In this document: one piece after another, positions 1 through 7,651 of the stretch
How the letters are laid out: every line of letters begins with the position of its first letter
How positions within the stretch are numbered: position 1 is the first letter of the stretch
Assembly (NCBI GenBank): GCA_017303615.1
Contig: JAFLCK010000022.1
Coordinates: 1 to 64,000 of the forward strand
Direction of reading: 5' to 3'
Source of the DNA: Obscuribacter phosphatis_A
GTDB lineage: Bacteria > Cyanobacteriota > Vampirovibrionia > Obscuribacterales > Obscuribacteraceae
DNA: 64,000 nt
Translations under genes and position numbers: made by a program
Notes under the pieces: generated by a model
What the model was told of the DNA's origin: nothing
The model's database searches: none
What the model saw: the letters and a program-made list of their open reading frames with translations, nothing else

Positions 1-126
1 ACTAAGTTCAACTATCCTCATTGCGACGCTTTCATGTGAAGGCTCAGAAGCAATACATGATATAGGAAAAGAACAAAGTGCTGCGAGGATTAGCATGGAG
101 CGAACCAAGCTCTTGATATAGAACAT
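1..126 (-). CDS. Start of a secreted protein, cut by the window edge
   Basis: Only the first 42 codons are inside the window. They begin with ATG behind a good ribosome binding site (AAGGTGG, five bases upstream). The visible peptide has a classic signal sequence: a short basic start (MFYIKSLVR), a hydrophobic core (LILAALCSFPI) and a likely signal peptidase site after CIA, followed by a polar stretch. No stop codon interrupts it. The product should be exported, but its function cannot be told from this part. It lies just beyond an insertion-sequence end, so the element probably landed upstream of this gene without breaking it. Confidence 0.5.
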   Translation of the reverse strand, partial: MFYIKSLVRSMLILAALCSFPISCIASEPSHESVAMRIVELS

Positions 127-173
127 CCTAACCACCTTTTTTCTGCAACAATAATACATTTGCTTCGACGAAC

Positions 174-197
174 TGACGCTGCCCCATTTGTTGGGCC
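174..197. repeat. Probable terminal inverted repeat of an IS3-family element
   Basis: The segment starts TGACGCTGCCCCATTTG. It lies directly after the 3' end of the transposase remnant and resembles the G/C-rich tips of many IS3-family elements. I found no matching inverted copy on the far (orfA) side, around positions 700-900. The element is therefore probably truncated and retains only this end. Confidence 0.4.
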
Positions 198-720
198 ACC
201 TTTAAGAGAGAGCTCCTAGTTTTATGTTCCCTGTTGACTCCAGTTTGTTCTCATTCAGAGGTCGGTTTTCTTCTTCCGCTGCTAGTCTGAACTGTAACGG
301 TTTCATGTTGGCCAGGGCGCAGTGCGGACGCAATGTGCTCTAGTCGTGTTTCCATTTAGAGATCAGAGGGGCTGCGTCTTCGATGCTTGTGAACCAATAT
401 TGATTGAGGCACTCGTCTCTAAATCTGCCATTGAACGACTCTACCAAGGCGTTTTGGAGATGATGTTCAATGTCCGAAATCTGCGTCCGTCTGACAGTGT
501 GTCGCTGGTGAAGTCCATTGACCATCTGTCATTCGGTGCCAAGGGAGTTTACTTTGGTGTTCTCCTGCTCCAGTGATATTTGAGTCTTCCTCGCTTTCTG
601 ACCGCTGGATTGAGGTCGCGATAGATGCTGTAAACCCGCTTGTGATTCACTTTGGTACCCTCCACTCGAATCAGCAGACAGAGACGTTTGTAGCCGACGC
701 CAAAATACAGCTTATCTCCG
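198..720 (-). pseudogene. IS3-family transposase (OrfB) remnant
   Basis: Pieces of an IS3 OrfB integrase are readable in order on the minus strand. The first is a helix-turn-helix/linker part containing GYKRLCLLIRVEG and VNHKRVYSIYRD (about 580-700). Next comes a TAA stop at 549-551, then the first catalytic Asp block RWSMDFTSDTLSDGRRF (about 490-535). After a jump of frame and the loss of roughly 50 residues, the final catalytic-Glu block reads ESFNGRFRDECLN (about 395-435), then a TAG stop and RPHCAL. The segment that should carry the second catalytic Asp is missing and several frames are broken, so it cannot encode an active enzyme. No orfA is visible. The family call rests on the DDE-motif spacing typical of IS3 elements. 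Confidence 0.75.
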
Positions 721-892
721 GACATGGAAACCGAAAAGCCTTGAACTCTACCAGCATCTTTCACTTGCCGCGATCGAGGTCGACTACCAAAAGGCTGTTC
801 GCAATTTAGAAATTTAGACAATTTTTGCAACAAAGCCAGATAAACTGCGAATTTTGATATGATTAGCAACATGGATTGTTGTTTTTAAATTT

Positions 893-1417
893 ATGAAAAA
901 ACCTGCCGTTGGTATTTTGATTTTTCTTATGTTTTTGGTGTGCTTGTGGATTTCGGCAAACCTTACAGGATTGATTGAACTGTTACCGATTAGCAGTAGC
1001 GATGAGATATACAAGTGTCAGTGCCCGGGAACGTTCGAGATAGCCCTTACAAAAGGTACTAAGTACGAAATTTGGGTCTACCGCAAATTTCGCCAGCGAC
1101 TAAAAGAAACTAAGTTCTTAATTCCAGCTGTTCGGATTGATGATAAAAATGACCGTAAACAAATAAAACTTCTATTCCAAGAGCAATATCCGGATTTGGA
1201 GTATAACCATCTGAACAATTTTGGAGTAATAGCAAGAGTAATGTTTTCCTTTGAAGCACCTACGACTGGCAGATACCTTCTGTCCTGCAATGATGTTTGT
1301 ATCCTTGCTATAGTCCCCAAAGATTTGTCGTATCCAGCCACCACGATATTTGATCATTGGTGGCATTATCCTGGCGCATTTAATGATGCTAATTTCATCA
1401 ATCCAATTTCCAAGTGA
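893..1417 (+). CDS. Hypothetical membrane-anchored protein
   Basis: This 174-residue protein has one N-terminal hydrophobic helix (GILIFLMFLVCLWIS, residues 7-21) that could be a membrane anchor or an uncleaved signal. A soluble, mostly extracytoplasmic domain rich in aromatic residues follows, ending in a Trp/His patch (DHWWHYPG). I recognise no family. No strong ribosome binding site precedes the ATG. It sits in the mobile-element-rich left part of the window and has no operon partner. Internal composition is consistent with real coding sequence, but it could be horizontally acquired or decaying cargo. Confidence 0.5.
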   Translation: MKKPAVGILIFLMFLVCLWISANLTGLIELLPISSSDEIYKCQCPGTFEIALTKGTKYEIWVYRKFRQRLKETKFLIPAVRIDDKNDRKQIKLLFQEQYPDLEYNHLNNFGVIARVMFSFEAPTTGRYLLSCNDVCILAIVPKDLSYPATTIFDHWWHYPGAFNDANFINPISK

Positions 1418-1604
1418 ACGCGTTGCAGCGCTCTGTGTCTGTGATAGTTTAGGCACGAGAGTGGAGGGGTCACAGCAACTGCCACGCAGCCCGCTCCGAA
1501 GACATTCTTTCTATGAGGAGCACCAGTCACATTCTCAAACATTATTGGCACAGAGGGGTTTCCTGCCATCTAAGATATGCTGTCGGAAACATTCTCGCGG
1601 TTCT

Positions 1605-1955
1605 CTACGAATAGAGATGCTTAATGCATTCCACCAAAGATGGTCTGGATACGGAAAGTTGCACCACGGTGTCAATGAAACAAAGAGTACTCACCATACA
1701 AATCGGAATAGCCGCGATAAACATTAGCCCGACAAAAACTCGACCTTCAATAGGAGACACTTGTTTAAGGCTGTGCAAAACAAAGCTTTCAAGTGGGGGG
1801 ATCATAGCTCCCACCATCACAAAGATCAAAACCATAACTACTGAAACGATTAAGCTTGAAGGAAAGCCGGTTGGTTTTATCAGGGAGAACGCTGACACCA
1901 AGGACGCTGCTAGAAGTAGAAAGAGGCAAATCTTCATTGCTTTATAGACAAACAT
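1605..1955 (-). CDS. Small hypothetical polytopic membrane protein
   Basis: The 116-residue product is almost entirely hydrophobic, with about three transmembrane helices (residues 8-26, 34-57 and 71-100) and short polar ends. The ATG is preceded by GGAG at a good distance, which supports this start. I recognise no family. It is isolated between an unknown membrane-anchored protein and a broken transposition gene. It may be cargo of the mobile elements here or a small orphan integral membrane protein. Confidence 0.5.
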   Translation of the reverse strand: MFVYKAMKICLFLLLAASLVSAFSLIKPTGFPSSLIVSVVMVLIFVMVGAMIPPLESFVLHSLKQVSPIEGRVFVGLMFIAAIPICMVSTLCFIDTVVQLSVSRPSLVECIKHLYS

Positions 1956-2060
1956 TCTTTCACTCCAATAACAGCTGTCTCAATCAATAGCAAATCAGAG
2001 TTACTAAGTCCATAGTAAAAGTACGGTAGTCAGTACCTAAGGCGACTTAGCTGGGACAAG

Positions 2061-2077
2061 TGTAAGTTTCAGAATTA
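2061..2077. repeat. 17-bp direct repeat, copy 1
   Basis: TGTAAGTTTCAGAATTA occurs here and again, exact and in the same orientation, at 2748-2764. This copy lies beyond the 3' end of the TniB/TnsC-like remnant and is followed by TTTGACACAC. It begins with TGT, as do the tips of Tn7-like and Tn5053-like elements, so it may be a transposon end. That role is inference. Confidence 0.5.
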
Positions 2078-2215
2078 TTTGACACACTTAACCACCCCAA
2101 AAATCTTTTGGAGAGACACTCCTCTGGCGCCGGTACTGGCGCCACTACCTACAGTGGCTGCAATAAGGTGAGTCGTTAAATTCAACTCTGAATACAGAGT
2201 GAAATCAGATCGGTG

Positions 2216-2772
2216 CTAGGCCTCAGAGGCAAGCAGAGGCACCTGCTTTGACAACCTTCCGGGCTTTCCAAAAATCATCATCTCACGGGCTGCTTCAACA
2301 ACCTCACGGGTTACCTCTCTAACAACGTCTTCGTTGATTTCAGAATCTTTGCAATCATAGAGAACAGGTTTACCAGCCCTCTCAGAACACCCTGTGTGTA
2401 CCAGTGAATTAGCTTATACACCTCTTCTGGAGGCTTTGGAAGCCCCATAATTTCAAGCGGTTTGTCAATGAACTGGTTCGTCTCTGCTTCGCTAAGCGGC
2501 TTCAATTCTTCCACCTTAGAGACCCGGACGGAGAAGAGCCACATGCGGCTTAAGGCTCTCTCAAAGCCTGGGTCAGCCATAAGCAAGGTCCCGACATCCC
2601 ACTCTTCCTTTATGTCTCGCAACTGTTCCAGCGCCTGATACTTCAGACTGAAGGCTTCGTCAACCACTATGAGCTTCACGTGCTGATTCTGAATCTCCTT
2701 AGCCCAATCTGCCGGACGGTACCAGTTTACTGCCTTTAGATAGGCGTTGTAAGTTTCAGAATTAAATGGCAC
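2216..2772 (-). pseudogene. TniB/TnsC-like transposition ATPase, truncated and frameshifted
   Basis: The readable part begins at a GTG and encodes a Walker B strand (KLIVVDEA), then LRDIKEEWDV, a LLMADPGFERAL sensor-like stretch and a SEAETNQFI region. This is the layout of AAA+ regulators of Tn7-like and Tn5053-like transposition (TniB, TnsC and relatives of IstB). The Walker A loop that should come first is absent, so the N-terminal half is lost. Near 2347-2352 the frame shifts. The next frame stays open for 43 codons (from DSEINEDVVREV to PLLASEA) and stops at 2216-2218, plainly the lost true C-terminus. One missing base explains this. The gene is thus doubly broken, and no transposase gene remains nearby. 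Confidence 0.65.
2748..2764. repeat. 17-bp direct repeat, copy 2
   Basis: This is the exact repeat of 2061-2077, in the same orientation. It coincides with the point where the homology of the transposition ATPase remnant ends. The present N-terminus may therefore have been created by insertion of, or recombination at, a second transposon end. Confidence 0.5.
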
Positions 2773-3169
2773 GGACCCTCTGTGACTATGATGTCTTAAA
2801 CAAGTCCGGGGAAAAGTTTACTGTAGCCCTGGAACAAAACAGCTAGAGCTTGCAAATCCATTCAATAAGCCATGTAAGGCTGAAGAATCAAAAATAAAAC
2901 AGTCAATAAGCAAGCTTTCGAATGTAAGGGACCTCTTACTACTATGCCGACTTCTTCATGCTGTCAATCCGGACGTATGCGAATTGGAAAATAGAGCAAT
3001 CTACAAACGAGTAGAATTCGCAGAGTATGTGGTGGCTCGCAATCTTTCCCAAAGATCTGACACTCTATCTAAAGAAGGACTAAAGATGATCAAGGCATAT
3101 CACAAAGAGAACGCGACCTTTTCTCTCACACTGGACGAACTCATTGCAATACAGCAGAAGGCAAAATAG
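2767..3169 (+). pseudogene. Fragmentary hypothetical gene, probable frameshift
   Basis: A short frame starts at ATG right after the second direct repeat (MARTLCDYDVLNKSGEKF...) and stops after 26 codons. An overlapping frame is open from about 2800 to 3169. It encodes a charged, helical, protein-like sequence that includes LSNVRDLLLLCRLLHAV and ends in DELIAIQQKAK. The longer frame has no good start: its first usual start codon is a TTG at 2984 with no ribosome binding site. One frameshift near 2840 would join them into a protein of about 130 residues. I recognise no family. It may instead be two unrelated non-coding frames. Confidence 0.25.
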
Positions 3170-3282
3170 CTTTAGCCTCAAAGCCGACCTAAAAAATCGA
3201 GCTTCGCCACACAGGTTGGAATCAAGTAGTTCAAGCGGCAATCCATAGATATTTGATGATAGATACACGCCCTAATCAACTA

Positions 3283-3320
3283 CACCTGTTGCCACACTCT
3301 CGATTGTCTGGCAACAGGTG
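3283..3320. repeat. 12-bp perfect inverted repeat
   Basis: The arms CACCTGTTGCCA and TGGCAACAGGTG enclose a 14-base loop. No T-run follows on either strand, so an intrinsic terminator is unlikely. It could be a protein-binding site or a recombination-site remnant. The rest of 3170-3445 shows nothing I can name. Confidence 0.5.
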
Positions 3321-3445
3321 ATAGCTTAAAAACGCACCGCTCATGCGATATGACCGCTCGACGGCGTGAACGAAGAATAGAAGTATATATAACACTAAAG
3401 GTCACAAGCCGCCATAGCAACCGAAGTCACTCCCCAAGCGATTCC

Positions 3446-3727
3446 TCAGCGCGAAAGCAACTGCGCCGTATCGAGTATCGAAAACACGGCGATAACGACT
3501 AGATTAATGGCTACGAGCAACAAAAGCGTCTTCTTCTGGACCAAGAAAGACCGATTGAAGCCTAAGTTCTTTACCATCAAAAGAATACAGAGTACGACCA
3601 GAAGACTTATGTTGACTCCAAAGAACTCCCAGGGAAGGACCTTTGGATAAGCCAAATATAGACACCATGAAAAACCCAAAGCCAAAAGAAAATACATGCT
3701 GGCTTTGAAGTCATCTTTCATTGGCAT
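3446..3727 (-). CDS. Small hypothetical three-helix membrane protein
   Basis: The protein has 93 residues with about three transmembrane segments (residues 11-27, 33-52 and 66-86) and a cytoplasm-facing basic loop (VKNLGFNRSFLVQKK). The start is ATG with GAGAAG upstream. A second ATG two codons later is possible. No family is recognised. It marks the right edge of the low-density, mobile-element-affected zone and has no operon partner. Confidence 0.5.
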   Translation of the reverse strand: MPMKDDFKASMYFLLALGFSWCLYLAYPKVLPWEFFGVNISLLVVLCILLMVKNLGFNRSFLVQKKTLLLLVAINLVVIAVFSILDTAQLLSR

Positions 3728-3875
3728 GTCTAACTTCTCAGCTCGGTAGAAAACACTACAGTCTAGTTTAAAGGTCTCAAATAATTATCTTATCTCAGCC
3801 ATCTCGGTCCAGCCTCCCAAACGGCAAAACTGGCGGCGACAGTTGGTAAAACAAAAACCTTTGAAGCCCCCCCTA

Positions 3876-5135
3876 TCAACTCCACCCCAAACTCTCAGCC
3901 AAGCGACAAAGTTCAAGATCTTGACCAGGCAGGGCAAGCAAGCCGAGCGGAAAATCCAAGTGCCCGAGAACAAGTTCGGGAAAACCAAGAAAAGAACCGG
4001 GAGAGTTAAGCAGAAGATTCTTGCGCCGATTGTCGAAAAGTTCGCGGTCAGAAGCGCTCAACAAGGGCGGCAAATCACACACCACTGGCAATACCATCAC
4101 CGTGACGCAAGGCAAGCCATTGTGGCGAGTTTCTGGTATGCCTTCCGCCTGCAGCCAAGCTATAGTCTCACTTATGATCGCTTCTCGTCTTGCTTGCCCT
4201 TCTCTGTACTGCGCTTCTGTGATTGTCGCCCCAGCCAGCAGACGCTCGGCTATGGCAGGAGAGAGAGCCGGTTTGCTCTCTCTAAACCACTTTCCATAGT
4301 GCTGCCAAGCTTCATAGCCGCGCATTACCGCAAACAATCCCACCATCTCTTCTAAATCGTAAGGCGGTTCTACCAACTTTCCAAGCTCAAAAGCGGCAGC
4401 AAGCGAAGAGTCAAAACGCGCTTGGTTGGCTGCATCTAATAGCCGGCGAGCCGATGCATCAACCAAGACCATTAGTTCTTCTCTCTTCGCCAACACATTT
4501 CCTGACGCATCATCGGGCGACTTATCAAATTCGCACCCTGCGCTTACACCCAGCAAGACAGAAAGCACTCGTGTCAATACTTGGGCTTGACGGGAAAATA
4601 TGCCGACAGCGTCAAAAGTCTCACCTAAAGGCAAAACGCCGTCTTTACTCAAAAGACCGTGGCTGCTGCGCAAACCATAGGTGCCGCAATATGCTGCCGG
4701 CACACGCACCGAGCCCGAGGTATCGGTACCGATGGCGAAATCAGCGTGTCCGGCGGCCACCACCGAGGCTGAACCGCTGGAAGATCCACCGGGAATTCTC
4801 TCAGGATAGCGGGTATTGACCGGAGTACCATAAAAGGCATTTATCCCATCCATACTAAGGGTGAGCTCATCGCAGATAGTTGTGCCGACCAGTTCGGCTG
4901 CCGCATCAAGCACTTTCTGCACACAGTCTGCATGGGCCGGCGCCGGGCTCTGCATGTTAGCCCAGAAAGGCGACCCAAAACCAGCAACCATTCCCTGCAC
5001 TGCTATGTTGTCTTTGACTGCAAAGGTCAAACCTTGCAGAGCTCCGCTTGCGGCATTCTTAAGATGCAGCCTTTGCACAAAGCCGTCGCTTCTTTCGTTA
5101 CCTGCTTTTGATTGCTTATCTAAGTCGGTCGCCAT
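3876..5135 (-). CDS. Amidase signature family hydrolase
   Basis: The 419-residue protein belongs to the amidase signature family. These Ser-cisSer-Lys hydrolases cleave carboxamides and include GatA, fatty-acid amide hydrolases and plant AMI1. The parts are visible: Lys41 in FAVKDN, the glycine/serine loop GGSSSGSA at 116-123 supplying the cis-Ser, and the nucleophile Ser142 in GTDTSGSVR. It is shorter than GatA, lacks the GatA C-terminal part, and no gatB or gatC is adjacent, so a tRNA amidotransferase role is unlikely. The substrate cannot be told from sequence. It starts divergently from argF with about 210 bases between them, so the two may share control, for example in nitrogen scavenging. 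That link is inference. Confidence 0.85.
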   Translation of the reverse strand: MATDLDKQSKAGNERSDGFVQRLHLKNAASGALQGLTFAVKDNIAVQGMVAGFGSPFWANMQSPAPAHADCVQKVLDAAAELVGTTICDELTLSMDGINAFYGTPVNTRYPERIPGGSSSGSASVVAAGHADFAIGTDTSGSVRVPAAYCGTYGLRSSHGLLSKDGVLPLGETFDAVGIFSRQAQVLTRVLSVLLGVSAGCEFDKSPDDASGNVLAKREELMVLVDASARRLLDAANQARFDSSLAAAFELGKLVEPPYDLEEMVGLFAVMRGYEAWQHYGKWFRESKPALSPAIAERLLAGATITEAQYREGQARREAIISETIAWLQAEGIPETRHNGLPCVTVMVLPVVCDLPPLLSASDRELFDNRRKNLLLNSPGSFLGFPELVLGHLDFPLGLLALPGQDLELCRLAESLGWS

Positions 5136-5176
5136 AAATTAGTTAAACTGAGCTCGCAATAATTCGTTTTACTTTG

Positions 5177-5206
5177 TTGACACAAAATGTCTTTGCCATT
5201 TTACTA
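5177..5206 (+). promoter_or_regulatory. Candidate promoter for the arg operon
   Basis: A perfect TTGACA at 5177-5182 is followed, 18 bases on, by TTACTA as a weak -10. Downstream lie a 12-bp palindrome (GTTCAATTGAAC, 5253-5264) that could be an operator and then the leader hairpin. The -10 is poor, so the call is tentative. Confidence 0.3.
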
Positions 5207-5297
5207 AGCTTATGCTCAAAACAGTCAATACCGTTAGCCGTCGTCGCCGCGAGTTCAATTGAACCCGAGGGATTAGCGGCTTGCAGCAAGATCATTA

Positions 5298-5328
5298 AAT
5301 CCCCGGATGCACCGGGGATTTTTTTTAG
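5298..5328 (+). terminator. Terminator-like hairpin in the argF leader
   Basis: A 9-bp stem (AATCCCCGG with CCGGGGATT) around a five-base loop is followed by a run of eight T, the full form of an intrinsic terminator. It ends about 20 bases before the argF start, and no plus-strand gene lies upstream for it to terminate. It therefore most likely works as an attenuator on the arg leader transcript. The ATG inside its loop is unlikely to be a start codon. Confidence 0.7.
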
Positions 5329-5348
5329 CGCAATACAAGGAACAAAGA

Positions 5349-6380
5349 ATGGACCTAGCAGCAGAAATAACTAAGTTTGACGCCAATAAGCTCAACACTA
5401 ACAGGCCTCAGCGTATGGCTAAGCCGGAAGGTCCATCAGCCCTAGAATATGTACTATATGAACAGAGCTTGCGGGGCAAAGATATCATCGGCATCGAGCA
5501 TCTCAATGCTCAAGAGCTGATGCTTATTTTAGACCTGGCGGCAAAACTAAAGGCTAATAAGTTCGACGAGACTCAGACTCTTTTCGGCAAGGGTCAAACC
5601 TTGGCTATGCTCTTTGAGAAACCATCACTGCGCACCAGAGTCACCTTTGAAGCCGGTATGACTCAGCTGGGCGGACACGCCATCTATTTAGAAGGCAAGT
5701 TGGGCGAGCGCGAAGCGATAAACGATATCGGCAAAAATCTAGAGCGCTGGGTAGACGCAGTCATGGCCCGCACTTTCGCCCACGAAACGGTGATCAGCTT
5801 GGCCGCCAATGCCAATATTCCAGTCATCAACGGGCTTTCCGACAAATAGCATCCCTGCCAAGCTCTGGCAGACTTTCAAACAATTATCGAGCACAAAGGC
5901 AAACTCAAAGGCATCAAACTTGCCTATGTGGGCGATTCCAACAATGTTTCCAACTCGCTGCTCTTTACTGCAGCGACACTGGGCACCGACTTTGCCATGG
6001 CTTGTCCCCATAAATATGAACCACAAGCCTCGGTCTGGATGAAAGCTCTTGAGCTGGCAGGAAAATCGGGCGCCAAGCTCAGTTTAACTGCTGATCCGGC
6101 GGCGGCGGTAGCTGATGCCGACGCTGTCTATACCGATGTTTGGACATCAATGGGGCAAGAAGCCGAGGCGAAAGAAAGAGAAAGTATCTTTGCCCCCTAT
6201 CAGCTCAATAGCAATCTTTTGAAAGCTGCTAAGCCTGACCATATAGTTATGCACTGCCTGCCCGCCCATCGCGGACTAGAAATCACCGACGAGGTCATAG
6301 ACGGACCCAATTCGGTTGTTTTTGATCAAGCAGAAAACCGACTGCATGCCCAGAAAGCCATTATGGCTCTGATTATGTAA
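5349..6380 (+). pseudogene. argF: Ornithine carbamoyltransferase with an in-frame amber stop
   Basis: OTCase joins carbamoyl phosphate to ornithine, giving citrulline in arginine synthesis. The ATG at 5349 has AAGGA seven bases upstream and is preferred over an earlier ATG inside the leader hairpin. The frame shows the carbamoyl-phosphate loop SLRTR, then TAG at 5847-5849 (codon 167). It continues in the same frame with HPCQALAD, the ornithine-binding HCLPAHR and a normal end. Only one codon is wrong: families usually have Tyr, Phe, Leu or His just before HPCQ, so one base change from a Tyr codon would explain it. The total of 343 codons is near normal, with an N-terminal extension of about 35 residues. 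Either the gene is newly broken, the base is a sequencing or assembly error, or the codon is read through. TAG ends argH and rmlA nearby, so it is not reassigned in general. Confidence 0.85.
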
Positions 6381-6430
6381 GCAAAAATTTTCCCTTAATT
6401 TAAATCTGTACATTGAGCGAGGTCATACAA

Positions 6431-7651
6431 ATGAAAAAAATTCTTCTAGCATACAGCGGCGGGCTTGATACAAGCTGCATTCTCACCTGGCTCAAAGAAA
6501 AGTACCAAGTGCCAATCGTGGCTTATCTAGCCGATGTAGGTCAAGAAGAAGACTTTGACAAAGTAATCGAGAAAGCCCACAAGACAGGCGCAGAAAAATG
6601 CATTATCGATGATCTGAAGGCCGACTTCGCTCAAAACTTTATCTTTCCTTCTATCAAAGCCAATGCCGTCTATGAGCTGGTTTATCTGATGGGTACATCG
6701 CTGGCCCGCCCTTGCATAGCCAAAGGTATGGTGGAAGCAGCTCTTAGAGAAGGCTGCGACACTATCGCCCACGGCGCCACAGGCAAAGGCAACGATCAAG
6801 TACGTTTTGAACTAGCCATCAAGAGTCTTGCCCCTCAACTAAACGTAATCGCCCCCTGGCGCGAATGGGAATTTCAAGGCAGAAGCGATCTCTTCGCCTA
6901 TGCAGAAAAGCACGGTATACCCTTGCCTGTAACCAAAGACAAACCCTATTCTATAGACGCCAATCTAATGCATATTAGCTATGAAGGCGGCATTCTTGAA
7001 GACCCTTGGGCAGAAGCGCCGGAAGACATTTATATGTGGACGAAAAATCCAGAAGAGGCGCCGGACAAGCCTGAGTTTGTCGAGATAGAGTTTGACGCCG
7101 GTTGCCCAGTGGCCATCAACGGCGAGAAATTAGAACCGGCCAAATTAGTGGCAAAAGCCAATGAAATTGCCGCCGCCCATGGTGTTGGTCGTATAGATTT
7201 GGTAGAGAACCGCTATATCGGCATCAAATCTAGAGGTGTTTATGAAACACCAGGGGTGACTATACTGATGCAAGCCCACCAGGCTGTTGAGTCTTTGACT
7301 CTAGATAAAGAAGTGGCCCATCTGAAAGCGAGCTTGATAGGCAAAATAGCCGAATTGACCTATAACGGCTATTGGTTTGCCCCAGAAACAAAACTTTTGC
7401 ACAACCTCATCGAAGAATCACAGAACACTGTCAGCGGTACAGTCAAGCTGAAGCTCTATAAGGGGCATTCGATGGTGGTGGCAAGAAAGTCAGAACAGTC
7501 TCTCTATAGCGAAAAGATGACAAGCTTTGAAAACATGAGCAGCTTCAACCCTGCCGATTCAGGCGGTTTCATCAATATTAGCGGACTAAGACTTTCCACC
7601 TGGAGCAAGAAAAATGGAAGTATTAAGAAAAGCCTTCAGCCAAAAGCTTGA
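6431..7651 (+). CDS. argG: Argininosuccinate synthase
   Basis: This enzyme condenses citrulline and aspartate with ATP to argininosuccinate. The ATP-binding P-loop of the N-type pyrophosphatase fold is at the N-terminus (AYSGGLDTSC). It is followed by the synthase blocks TSLARPCIAKG and AHGATGKGNDQVRFEL, then KPYSIDANL and ADSGGFINI. The ATG at 6431, with GAGG upstream, is preferred over a TTG six codons earlier. At 406 residues it has the family length. It lies 50 bases after argF, and its last 38 bases overlap argH, so the three are co-transcribed. If argF is truly dead, this step would need citrulline from elsewhere. Confidence 0.97.
   Translation: MKKILLAYSGGLDTSCILTWLKEKYQVPIVAYLADVGQEEDFDKVIEKAHKTGAEKCIIDDLKADFAQNFIFPSIKANAVYELVYLMGTSLARPCIAKGMVEAALREGCDTIAHGATGKGNDQVRFELAIKSLAPQLNVIAPWREWEFQGRSDLFAYAEKHGIPLPVTKDKPYSIDANLMHISYEGGILEDPWAEAPEDIYMWTKNPEEAPDKPEFVEIEFDAGCPVAINGEKLEPAKLVAKANEIAAAHGVGRIDLVENRYIGIKSRGVYETPGVTILMQAHQAVESLTLDKEVAHLKASLIGKIAELTYNGYWFAPETKLLHNLIEESQNTVSGTVKLKLYKGHSMVVARKSEQSLYSEKMTSFENMSSFNPADSGGFINISGLRLSTWSKKNGSIKKSLQPKA

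Noticed and set aside
1366..1569. A 67-codon minus-strand frame overlapping the 174-residue unknown gene
   Set aside because: No domain or ribosome binding site, and it overlaps a better candidate on the other strand. I cannot support it as a gene.
5253..5264. Possible tRNA T-arm in the argF leader
   Set aside because: GTTCAATTGAAC is a simple palindrome. No acceptor, anticodon or D-arm can be folded around it.
5174..5374. A 66-codon plus-strand frame before argF as a possible leader peptide
   Set aside because: It runs through the terminator hairpin and overlaps the argF start. It has no Arg cluster typical of an attenuation peptide and no clear ribosome binding site.
5847..5849. General reassignment of TAG in this organism
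   Set aside because: TAG ends argH, rmlA, the methyltransferase after argH and rmlC at their expected lengths, so it works as a stop elsewhere.
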